A stretch of 12,806 bases of DNA from Actinomycetota bacterium (lineage in GTDB: Bacteria; Actinomycetota; Acidimicrobiia; Acidimicrobiales; UBA8592), in the NCBI GenBank assembly GCA_002712415.1, contig PATO01000034.1, positions 2,205 through 15,010 of the forward strand, given 5' to 3'. A program made the position numbers and the translations under genes. Shown one piece after another: positions 1 through 6,544 of the stretch. Every line of letters begins with the position of its first letter. The first letter of the stretch is position 1. The notes below the pieces were generated by a model, which saw only the letters and a list, made by a program, of their open reading frames with translations, did no database searches and had not been told where the DNA came from.

Positions 1-82
1 GCTTTTGAGATTCCGAGGCGTGCAGCCATTTTTCCTCTATTCAGGTTGCTATTTATGTCTAAATATATCAGACTTATATCTA

Positions 83-1129
83 ATGTCATTAGATATGTAT
101 GAAATCCTTGAAATACCTGATAGTTCCGAGAGAGAACTGCAAGATCTATTCCATGAAAAGGGTTGGGGTGACGGTCTTCCGATGATCGCCCCTACACGCG
201 ATCGCGTTGAAGAAATGCTGAGTGCTTCACAGGATCTTGATCCTGATGAAGTCATTGCGTCACTCCCGCCTCGTAATGGCGTGGCAACAAGGCGGATCAT
301 CGCCGTAAATGCTGTTATGGCTGGCTGCAGGACCGAGCACTTTCCTGTCCTTGTTTCAGCTATTCGTGCTCTCAGCGCACCAGAGATGAACCTCAGGGGC
401 GTGAATGCAACTACACATTGCGTCGCTCCACTCCTGATTGTCCATGGCAAAGCCGCTAGGGATGGGAATTACAATAGCGGCCTGGGGGCGTTCGGTCCGG
501 GTAATCTCGCCAACGCAACGACTGGTCGGGCTGTGCGCTTAACACTCCTTCATGTCGCAGGGGCGACTCCGGGTGTTGGTGATGCTTCAACACAGGGAAG
601 CCCAGCGAAATATTCGTACTGTGTAGCAGAAAACCTTGATTCATCCCCTTGGGGTGGGTACGCCAGCACTGTTGGCATTGACGATGAATCTGCTGTGACG
701 GTCCATTGTGGGGAGGCCCCGCACAACGTCCACGATATGGAATCGTCAGAACCGTCGGCCATTCTTGATAAAGTGGCGTCGGCGATGACGTCATGGGGGC
801 AAAATAACGCACCGATAAGTCAAGGCGAATATTTTATTGCGCTTTGCCCGGAACACGCTGCAACATGTGCTGCGCATGGGTGGAGTAGATCCGACATTGC
901 GTCTTATTTATTTAACAAAGCTACGGTGAACGTTGGTGACGCTCGAAAAGCGTTTGAATTACGGGCATGGGCGCCATGGCAACATGCGCTTGAGGATACC
1001 GACAATATGTCAATGACGGAGAAAGCGGAAAATATCAGAATCTTTGTGACCGGTGGGGCTGGCAAACACAGTTGTGTTATTCCCAGTTGGGGTATGACCA
1101 AAAGTGTGACCGTACCGGTATTGCCCTGA
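83..1129 (+). CDS. Uncharacterised Cys-containing protein, operon partner of the UGSC selenoprotein
   Basis: A 348-aa soluble protein that I cannot assign to a characterised family. The frame is open from near the window edge, but the first codons (5-82) are AT-rich and unlike coding sequence, so I prefer the ATG at 83 (M-S-L-D-M-Y-E). ATG 95 is the alternative; neither has a clear Shine-Dalgarno site, so the start is uncertain. Visible motifs are W-G-D-G-L-P-M-I-A-P-T near the N-terminus, a Gly/Asn-rich segment (G-A-F-G-P-G-N-L-A-N-A-T-T-G-R), Y-S-Y-C-V-A-E-N, C-P-E-H-A-A-T-C and a C-terminal H-S-C-V-I-P-S-W-G. No signal peptide or membrane span is seen. It ends 10 nt before the selenoprotein gene, so the two are probably co-transcribed and may act together. 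Several Cys and His residues would fit a redox or metal role, but that is inference. Confidence 0.75.
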   Translation: MSLDMYEILEIPDSSERELQDLFHEKGWGDGLPMIAPTRDRVEEMLSASQDLDPDEVIASLPPRNGVATRRIIAVNAVMAGCRTEHFPVLVSAIRALSAPEMNLRGVNATTHCVAPLLIVHGKAARDGNYNSGLGAFGPGNLANATTGRAVRLTLLHVAGATPGVGDASTQGSPAKYSYCVAENLDSSPWGGYASTVGIDDESAVTVHCGEAPHNVHDMESSEPSAILDKVASAMTSWGQNNAPISQGEYFIALCPEHAATCAAHGWSRSDIASYLFNKATVNVGDARKAFELRAWAPWQHALEDTDNMSMTEKAENIRIFVTGGAGKHSCVIPSWGMTKSVTVPVLP

Positions 1130-1139
1130 AGGAGAAACG

Positions 1140-1664
1140 ATGGAAATTTATGCACCTACTGGAAACACAGGAGAACCACAGAACTCACTCGCTTCCCCTA
1201 TCCCTGTATTGAATGGGTTGTCGCTGGGAATTCTTGATAACACGAAACCTAACGCAAGGGTCCTTCTTGACCGGCTCGCTGACCGTCTTGTCGAACGCGT
1301 TGGTCTCACACTCGCGATTGCGGAAACTAAAAATGCTGCTCTTGCAGCCTCTGATCAGGTTCTGGAGTCCCTTTCAAAGGAAGTGCAAGTTGTCTTGACG
1401 GCATCAGCCGATTGAGGGAGTTGCACCTCATGGAGTGTCCATGATGCTGTACAACTTGAGAAGTCGGGAATACCTACAGTGGTAATTACAACTCAGAAGT
1501 TCAGGGAACTCACCCATCAGGTAGCCGCATCGTTAGGGTACGCCAATCTTCGTATCCTTACGGTTGGTCACCCGTTGGGTGGCACAAGTGAAGAGGTCGT
1601 GCGTGAATGGGCTGACGACGCTGTTGAAGAAACAATCAATCTACTAACTGGAGATCGAACATGA
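1140..1664 (+). CDS. UGSC-family selenoprotein, Sec encoded by in-frame TGA
   Basis: A 174-aa protein read through TGA at 1413-1415, which places selenocysteine at residue 92, directly before G93-S94-C95. This is the signature of the UGSC (seleno)protein family. The two open stretches around the TGA share one frame: the N-terminal part has G-I-L-D-N-T-K-P-N-A and a predicted strand V-V-L-T-A-S-A-D leading into U-G-S-C-T-S-W-S-V-H-D. The C-terminal part has S-G-I-P-T-V-V-I-T-T and V-G-H-P-L-G-G. Initiation is well supported by AAGGAG (1130-1135) before ATG 1140, whereas the downstream fragment has no ribosome site near its first GTG (1479). The TGA is followed by a SECIS-like hairpin. The true stop overlaps the next gene's ATG (ATGA, 1661-1664), implying that ribosomes reach this point. 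Flanking genes use TGA as a normal stop. The U-x-x-C arrangement suggests a selenol/thiol redox site; the substrate is unknown. A nonsense mutation is the alternative but fits the evidence poorly. Confidence 0.93.
1420..1455 (+). promoter_or_regulatory. Bacterial SECIS-like stem-loop
   Basis: A stem-loop begins 4 nt after the Sec TGA, inside the coding sequence. The upper stem is seven perfect pairs, TCATGGA (1428-1434) with TCCATGA (1438-1444), closing a GTG loop (1435-1437), or an AGTGT loop if the last A-U pair opens. The lower stem pairs GTTGCAC (1420-1426) with GTACAAC (1449-1455), with one C/A mismatch. The two are separated by an asymmetric internal loop (C1427 against 1445-1448). The loop G lies about 20 nt from the TGA, within the known spacing for bacterial SECIS elements, which present G/U in a small apical loop to SelB. 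The folding was done by hand. Confidence 0.8.
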
Positions 1665-2476
1665 GTATTGCTATTGACTTAAGGGGTGAGAAGGCTCTGG
1701 TTACCGGCTCTGGAGCTGGAATCGGGCGAGAAATTGCCATCTGGCTATCGGAGGCTGGAGCTAGTGTTGCAGTCAATGATTTGGTCCCTGAACGGGCCGA
1801 ATCAGTAGTAAAAGAGATTATTCACAATGGTGGTGAGGCTTATGCGGTTCCGGCTGATTGCCGGGATGACACTGCGGTAAATGAACTGGTAAAGCGGAGT
1901 GTTGCGGTTATGGGAGGGTTGAGCATCGCCGTTAATAATGTTGGTATGCTTCCACCGAATCGAGGTTTGAAACCTTTTGTTGAGTACAGCGGGGATGACT
2001 GGCGTGACATCATTGACCAGAATTTGACGCTTTCCGCACTCTGTGGCCGAGCTGAAGCTGAAGTCATGTCCAAAAGTGGGGGTGGAGTCATTATTTTTGT
2101 CTCATCGGGCGAAACCACACGCCCCTCCCCCTACAATTCTGCCTATGCAGCGTCAAAAGCCGCAATTAATCACTTAGTCACTTCAATGGCAGTGGAGTTG
2201 GGTCCAACTGGGATACGCGTTTTAGGCATAGCGCCGGGCACCACACTCACTGAGACGGTTGCGGCAGCGTTCACCGAAGACCGGATACAACAACTCGTGG
2301 CGTCTACACCGTTACGCAAAATGGTTGAACACGATGAACTGGCACGACTCGTAGTTTTCTTAGCAAGCGACCTTGCACGATGCATCACTGGGCAGTTCAT
2401 TATGACAGACGCAGGAGCGTTCCTTTCTAGAACCCGACCAGGTAACCTCGAAGGGATCCGCACCAATGACACCTGA
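1661..2476 (+). CDS. Short-chain dehydrogenase/reductase (classical SDR)
   Basis: A 271-aa cytoplasmic NAD(P)-dependent oxidoreductase of the classical SDR family (usual length about 250 aa). The cofactor motif T-G-S-G-A-G-I-G is at residues 15-22, and Asp40 at the end of the second strand favours NAD(H). The N-N-V-G strand motif is at 92-95. The catalytic tetrad is N121, S149, Y162 and K166 (Y-A-A-S-K). The C-terminal P-G-T and G-Q-F-I-M-T-D-A-G-A segments are also typical. The ATG overlaps the selenoprotein stop (ATGA), so translation is probably coupled to full-length readthrough of the selenoprotein. Substrate is not predictable; the context suggests it works with the selenoprotein or on the same compound. 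Confidence 0.92.
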   Translation: MSIAIDLRGEKALVTGSGAGIGREIAIWLSEAGASVAVNDLVPERAESVVKEIIHNGGEAYAVPADCRDDTAVNELVKRSVAVMGGLSIAVNNVGMLPPNRGLKPFVEYSGDDWRDIIDQNLTLSALCGRAEAEVMSKSGGGVIIFVSSGETTRPSPYNSAYAASKAAINHLVTSMAVELGPTGIRVLGIAPGTTLTETVAAAFTEDRIQQLVASTPLRKMVEHDELARLVVFLASDLARCITGQFIMTDAGAFLSRTRPGNLEGIRTNDT

Positions 2477-2705
2477 AATAGCTGAACAGCTAAAAACATC
2501 GCTAACAGAATTAGTTGCGCAAGACGGTGGCGCTATAGAACTCGTACAGTTCACCGATAACAGTATCGAATTTGATTTACTACTTGGTGATGAGGGATGC
2601 GCTGACTGCGTGATGCCCAAGCAATTCCTTGAACGGATCATCTTTGAAAAAGCCCAAAGCATTTGCAAGGATTTGAAGTCCGTCACTCTAAACGACCCGC
2701 GATAA
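2466..2705 (+). CDS. Small Nfu/NifU C-terminal-like Fe-S scaffold domain protein
   Basis: A 79-aa protein resembling the stand-alone NifU C-terminal (Nfu) domain, which binds or delivers an Fe-S cluster through a C-x-x-C pair. D-G-G at 20-22 followed by I-E-L-V matches the domain's start, and G-C-A-D-C (Cys45, Cys48) matches the cluster motif. The usual Ser/Thr-Leu after the motif is changed, so it is a divergent member. It starts inside the end of the SDR gene (11-bp overlap, different frame), with a GAAGGGAT-like ribosome site upstream, making it the last gene of the operon. It could supply Fe-S clusters to a partner in this operon or to the Rieske proteins of the region, or may just use its CxxC as a thiol pair. 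Family call is moderate. Confidence 0.75.
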   Translation: MTPEIAEQLKTSLTELVAQDGGAIELVQFTDNSIEFDLLLGDEGCADCVMPKQFLERIIFEKAQSICKDLKSVTLNDPR

Positions 2706-2735
2706 TCGGACAAACAACACAAATAATATTTGGAT

Positions 2736-2764
2736 TTGGAAACCTTTTCTTCCTTACATATTGT
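2736..2764 (+). promoter_or_regulatory. Weak sigma70-like promoter candidate before the lipoprotein gene
   Basis: TTGGAA (2736-2741) and TATTGT (2759-2764) are 17 bp apart, each matching four of six consensus bases. The gap after the upstream operon (76 bp) is AT-rich and shows no strong terminator. The implied leader would be only about 10 nt, so this is a tentative call. Confidence 0.22.
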
Positions 2765-2781
2765 GTGGTAAAAGAAACTGT

Positions 2782-3696
2782 ATGAAGAAACTCCTTTGTG
2801 CTCTTATCATTCTAGGAACCACCCTCGTTGCCGTCGCTGCGTGTTCTCCGCCCTCTGTAAAGCAGCCTCTGAAGGTAGAGATAGTTCAAGATACAAAATG
2901 TAATGTTATTTGGGTTGACGTCAAAGGGCTCTCCGAGACAACTCTTGCTCCACCTGGTTTTGTACCGTTAGGCGAAGGGTTCTGGAATACTCCCTACGAA
3001 ATAGGTCAAGAACCCCCTGAACAAATAAAAGATTGGGATACTTATTATCGTGCCTTTATGCCCAACCTTAATGCCCAAACTAACCGATCCGATTATAAAA
3101 TTGATGTGAGTAGAGGATGGGAAAAACAAAATGGTAACTACTTCTTTGCAATTGATAGCCTTGATTGGTCAGAAGTTAGCGACTCACAGTCTGAACTTTT
3201 ATCCGTAACCGTATGGGATAAAGGCTATGATGGCGTTAAAGGCACTTTGAATCAGGGATCATTATCAATAGAGGTTGAACAATTGTCTGGAGAGCCAAAT
3301 CGTGGTGAAGGCTGCCGCCCACCCGTAGAGGAACTAGAGGTTCTAGTCGGGAACACGGCGACCGAGAAGTCGGAACCCGCAGATGAAAATCCGCTCAAAG
3401 CCGAGTTCCATCTTTCTGAAGGCGACGTATTATGTGGGTTCTTCTTCATTGACGTTTTTGGACTTGACAAATCGAAAAAGCCATTAGGTCCATTATTGAC
3501 AGCAACAATTGACGGGAAGCCCGCTGCTGGCACGTGGGTGGTTCCAGATGAGAAAACAGACTATGACGGTTTCTTTGAAATAAATGAATGGCCGGACAGC
3601 TTAACCGATGGAACATATTCTGTCACTGCTGCACTTGATGACGGAACTAACACTTTCACATTAACTAAAGACTTGACATTGAACGCTTGTGAGTGA
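2782..3696 (+). CDS. Secreted lipoprotein with duplicated Cys-containing module
   Basis: A 304-aa exported lipoprotein of no recognised family. The start at ATG 2782 gives a textbook lipoprotein signal peptide: M-K-K, a hydrophobic core L-L-C-A-L-I-I-L, then lipobox V-A-A-C with lipidated Cys21. Extending to the upstream TTG would spoil this. The mature part has two related halves. Each opens with P-L-K-x-E (residues 29 and 204), then a Cys exactly six residues before D-V-x-G-L (C40/D46 and C218/D224), and each ends at a Cys (C178 and C303). This suggests two disulfide-bonded beta-rich domains, with the second shorter, joined by an acidic low-complexity linker (about 182-203). The gene seems more AT-rich than its neighbours. 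It is a lone gene after the selenoprotein operon; surface binding or an envelope role is plausible, but the function is unknown. Confidence 0.85.
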   Translation: MKKLLCALIILGTTLVAVAACSPPSVKQPLKVEIVQDTKCNVIWVDVKGLSETTLAPPGFVPLGEGFWNTPYEIGQEPPEQIKDWDTYYRAFMPNLNAQTNRSDYKIDVSRGWEKQNGNYFFAIDSLDWSEVSDSQSELLSVTVWDKGYDGVKGTLNQGSLSIEVEQLSGEPNRGEGCRPPVEELEVLVGNTATEKSEPADENPLKAEFHLSEGDVLCGFFFIDVFGLDKSKKPLGPLLTATIDGKPAAGTWVVPDEKTDYDGFFEINEWPDSLTDGTYSVTAALDDGTNTFTLTKDLTLNACE

Positions 3697-3777
3697 CGCA
3701 GCGAGAACAAAGACACTCACTCAACAGAATCATGGAAAGCTACATAATGGTTGAGCTTACCCGCAGGTAATTGCCCG

Positions 3778-3802
3778 ATCATGAATAACGGACTTACATG
3801 AT
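3778..3802. repeat. Inverted repeat upstream of the sulfatase gene
   Basis: ATCATG (3778-3783) and CATGAT (3797-3802) form a perfect 6-bp inverted repeat with a 13-bp spacer, 22 bp before the sulfatase start. Its position suits an operator, but arms this short can arise by chance. Confidence 0.25.
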
Positions 3803-3824
3803 GTATTGGTGATAGGTTTCAGGC

Positions 3825-5399
3825 ATGCTTGAATCACCGAAAAACGTCGCGGTCGTTTTGTTGGATTCGCTGAACCGTCATCTACTGGGTTGTTATGGTA
3901 GTACGGAATTTTCCACTTCCAACATTGACCGTTTCGCATCCCAACAGGCAGTTCGGTTCACGAATCATGTCACTGGTTCGCTTCCCTGCATGCCAGCGCG
4001 CCATGATATTTTGTGCGGTGCATTAGATTTTTTATGGAAGCCTTGGGGATCGATTGAGGTCTGGGAGGAGCCAATCACGGCTGTTTTGCGAGGACAGGGC
4101 GTTACATCCTATTTAGCTACTGATCATCCTCACCTTTTTGAGGCCGGTGGGGAAAACTATCACACCGACTTTAGTGGCTGGCAATACGTGCGTGGACACG
4201 AGGGTGACTTGTGGCGAACTTATAATGATCCGTCGTGGATGGGTTCACCGGCAATGCCTGCGCGCCCAGGTGGCTGGTTTTGGTCCCGTTACGGCATTGA
4301 GACACCTGCCCGAGGGTATGACAGGTCTCGAACATTCTTTCGAGCTGAAGATGATTATCCTGGCCCGCAAACGATGAAAGACGCTGAACGTTTCCTGCGC
4401 GAAGCTTCACCGCATCATGATCGCTGGTTTCTATTCGTTGATGAATTTGATCCACATGAACCCTTTGATACTCCCCCTCCATGGTCTGGAATGTATTTTG
4501 ATGAACCCTGGGATGATGAATGGATTATCTGGCCACCATATATTGATGGAGGCGTTACCGGTGGAGTGATTAGTGAGAAGGAGGGGCGACATATCCGTGC
4601 CAATTATGGTGCCAAGCTGTCAATGATTGATCACTGGTTCGGTCGCATCCTAGATACATTTGATGATCTGAACTTATGGGAAGACACAGCACTCATTGTT
4701 TGTACCGACCATGGCCATTACCTCGGTGACGAACGAGACGGCCGAGATATTTGGGGGAAACCTGGGGTACCTCAATATGAACCATTGGGGCATACTCCTC
4801 TTCTGATTTCTTGGCCTGGTGTTGAGGGTGGGACCACAATAGATGCTTTAACGACCAATGTTGACCTGTTCGCCACATTAGCTGATGTCTTTGATGCACA
4901 GGTCGGTCACCGCACCCATGGCACATCCTTGACGCCACTGCTTACCAACAGCGCCTCATCTATTCGGGAGTGGGCAATTGGCGGCGTATGGGGTAACTGG
5001 GTACAAATAACAGACGGCGACCGTAAGTACGCGCGATCAGCTGTTGAAAGTAATTACCCGATTTCTATCTATTCGAACAGATGGTCAACAATGCCAATTC
5101 ATGTCAATGGCATCATGGGCATGCCTCCGCCTGATCAGCGCGCGTACCTTGACACAATGCCTGGCACGGACATACCGGTACTGCGCCAACCCTTTGAATA
5201 TGGCGATCAGATGCCTATCTGGGCTTTTGGGGATCGTGCAGTAGGCAAACATTACCTTTTTGACATTGTAACAGACCCTGATGAACAGGAGAACCGAATT
5301 GGTGAGAAGACAGAATCTGACATGATTGAACTTCTTCGGGTGGCGTTGACGGAGTTGGAAGCACCATCTGATCAATTTGAGCGAATCGGCTTACGTTAA
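3825..5399 (+). CDS. Type I (formylglycine-dependent) sulfatase
   Basis: A 524-aa alkaline-phosphatase-superfamily sulfatase, hydrolysing a sulfate ester of an organic substrate. The nucleophile motif is C55-M-P-A-R59; Cys55 would be converted to Calpha-formylglycine by a maturase that is not in this window. N-terminal V-V-L-L-D-S-L-N-R-H-L-L-G-C-Y-G holds metal ligand Asp14, with Ser15 where many relatives have a second Asp. The second metal-site motif T-D-H-G-H-Y-L-G-D has D295 and H296. The C-terminal D-I-V-T-D-P-D-E-Q-E-N motif is typical. No signal peptide is visible from this ATG, so it appears cytoplasmic and probably acts on imported compounds. The ribosome site is weak (GATAGG, 3811-3816). 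The gene ends by overlapping the convergent dehydrogenase stop by 9 bp. A phosphonate- or phosphodiester-hydrolysing relative is the alternative. Confidence 0.9.
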   Translation: MLESPKNVAVVLLDSLNRHLLGCYGSTEFSTSNIDRFASQQAVRFTNHVTGSLPCMPARHDILCGALDFLWKPWGSIEVWEEPITAVLRGQGVTSYLATDHPHLFEAGGENYHTDFSGWQYVRGHEGDLWRTYNDPSWMGSPAMPARPGGWFWSRYGIETPARGYDRSRTFFRAEDDYPGPQTMKDAERFLREASPHHDRWFLFVDEFDPHEPFDTPPPWSGMYFDEPWDDEWIIWPPYIDGGVTGGVISEKEGRHIRANYGAKLSMIDHWFGRILDTFDDLNLWEDTALIVCTDHGHYLGDERDGRDIWGKPGVPQYEPLGHTPLLISWPGVEGGTTIDALTTNVDLFATLADVFDAQVGHRTHGTSLTPLLTNSASSIREWAIGGVWGNWVQITDGDRKYARSAVESNYPISIYSNRWSTMPIHVNGIMGMPPPDQRAYLDTMPGTDIPVLRQPFEYGDQMPIWAFGDRAVGKHYLFDIVTDPDEQENRIGEKTESDMIELLRVALTELEAPSDQFERIGLR

Positions 5400-6437
5400 C
5401 GACTCTTTTCCATTCGGATAGACAGCGATACGCGTGTGGCGTTCAGTATCTGTGGATTCAGTAAACGCGTCAACAGCTCCGTCAAGGTCGACATACCCTG
5501 TCTGCCAAAAACTCACATCTATTGTCCCAGACGCCAACGCATTGAGAGATTCGACGTAATCTTGCCCTATTGGGGAACCTCCAAATTGGACATTGATCCC
5601 TTTTGTGTGGGCTGAAGCGGTAAAAAGTATTTCGTCGTCAAGGTTTTGGCCTGCGACAATAACTCGTGCAGACCATGGGGCCGTAATCAGTATTTCATTC
5701 AGGACTCCAGGCGCTCCGACACATTCAACAACGACACATCGCGATCCCATCGAAGCATTTGAGTTCCAAATATCCATGGGATTCTCAGCATTTGGGTCTA
5801 CTACCACGTCAGCACCCATCTTCTCAGCTGATGTTCGTCTAAAAGGAGAAGGGTCCGAAGCAATCACTGGACCTATGCCTTGCGCTTTCAACGCTGCGAT
5901 CACAGCAAGCCCTATGGCACCACAACCTACCACCAAAGGAACTTCACCTTCTTGAAGGCTCGCTATACGCGCATATTGTATTCCTACTGAAAGTGGTTCC
6001 ATTAAGGCTGCCGTTTCCGTTGGCATAGATTCGGGAACTTTTTGAACCAGTTGTTCGCTCAAAGCCAAATACTCTCCAAACCCTCCCGCATATTCGTTGG
6101 AGTATCCGAGTACGGCGAAACCATCCGGCCCGAACACAACAGGCTGGGACACTACCCTGTCCCCAATTCGGAGATCCTCTGACACGGATTCCCCAAGCTC
6201 TACGATTTCGCCACAGAATTCATGACCCAAAACAATGTCCTTGTCAGGGTTGAAGTTAAAGGGTCCCCCGAATTGTTGTGACCATTGTGATAACCGTTTC
6301 GCATTATGCACCATATGTAAATCACTGGCACAGATACAGCAACACAGGGATTTCACAATGATCTGCCCTGCTTTTGCAATCGGGTCAGGAAAATCATCAA
6401 CCCGCAATTCGCCGGAACGAAGTAGCAATGCTTTCAT
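5391..6437 (-). CDS. Zinc-type alcohol dehydrogenase (MDR family)
   Basis: A 348-aa medium-chain dehydrogenase oxidising an alcohol or polyol with NAD(H). The start at 6437 (M-K-A-L-L-L) is fixed by AGGAGG just upstream and by the family's usual N-terminus; an extension to 6527 is open but unlikely. Catalytic zinc ligands are Cys36 (C-A-S-D-L-H), His72-Glu73 (G-H-E-F) and Glu147 (M-E-P-L-S-V). The Rossmann motif G-C-G-A-I-G is at 171-176, and Asp195 at the next strand end favours NAD. The four-Cys structural zinc loop of classical ADHs is not present. Three consecutive Cys (32-34) precede the ligand Cys36. It is transcribed alone, divergent from the SDR/VOC/SnoaL operon with 107 bp between them, so both may answer to one regulator. 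The substrate is not known. Confidence 0.9.
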   Translation of the reverse strand: MKALLLRSGELRVDDFPDPIAKAGQIIVKSLCCCICASDLHMVHNAKRLSQWSQQFGGPFNFNPDKDIVLGHEFCGEIVELGESVSEDLRIGDRVVSQPVVFGPDGFAVLGYSNEYAGGFGEYLALSEQLVQKVPESMPTETAALMEPLSVGIQYARIASLQEGEVPLVVGCGAIGLAVIAALKAQGIGPVIASDPSPFRRTSAEKMGADVVVDPNAENPMDIWNSNASMGSRCVVVECVGAPGVLNEILITAPWSARVIVAGQNLDDEILFTASAHTKGINVQFGGSPIGQDYVESLNALASGTIDVSFWQTGYVDLDGAVDAFTESTDTERHTRIAVYPNGKESLT

Positions 6438-6544
6438 GATCCCTCCTATCTTCAACAGTAACGCGCAAAGCAGTGAGAGTGAAAGTACCTGATGGCCAAT
6501 TGCATCTGTTAGATAGTTGATGAACAATGGGAGTGGAGACTGCT
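6438..6544. promoter_or_regulatory. Divergent intergenic region between dehydrogenase and SDR operon
   Basis: This 107-bp spacer must hold the start signals of both the minus-strand dehydrogenase and the plus-strand SDR operon. A strong AGGAGG (minus strand, 6442-6447) and a GGAG (plus strand, 6535-6538) are clear. I see no confident -35/-10 pair and no long inverted repeat; promoter positions are inferred from gene orientation only. Confidence 0.45.

Noticed and set aside
49..450. 133-codon minus-strand open frame
   Set aside because: It lies antisense to the first gene, with no ribosome site or recognisable motifs; coding signal is on the plus strand.
1413..1415. Nonsense mutation, pseudogene or UGA=Trp code
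   Set aside because: The TGA sits exactly at the Sec position of a known motif with a SECIS-like hairpin after it. The rest of the frame is intact and coupled to the next gene. Neighbouring genes end with TGA and use TGG for Trp.
1479..1664. Separate small gene starting at GTG 1479
   Set aside because: It has no ribosome site, and the open frame continues upstream in phase through conserved-looking sequence to the TGA and the U-G-S-C motif. It is the C-terminal part of the selenoprotein.
3757..3770. TTACC-CGCA-GGTAA hairpin as an intrinsic terminator for the lipoprotein gene
   Set aside because: The stem is only 5 bp and not GC-rich, and no T-run follows, so I do not call a terminator. CTCAAC/GTTGAG nearby (3719-3755) is also too weak.
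3757..3939. 60-codon minus-strand open frame across the sulfatase start
   Set aside because: It overlaps the conserved N-terminus of the sulfatase on the other strand and has no coding features.
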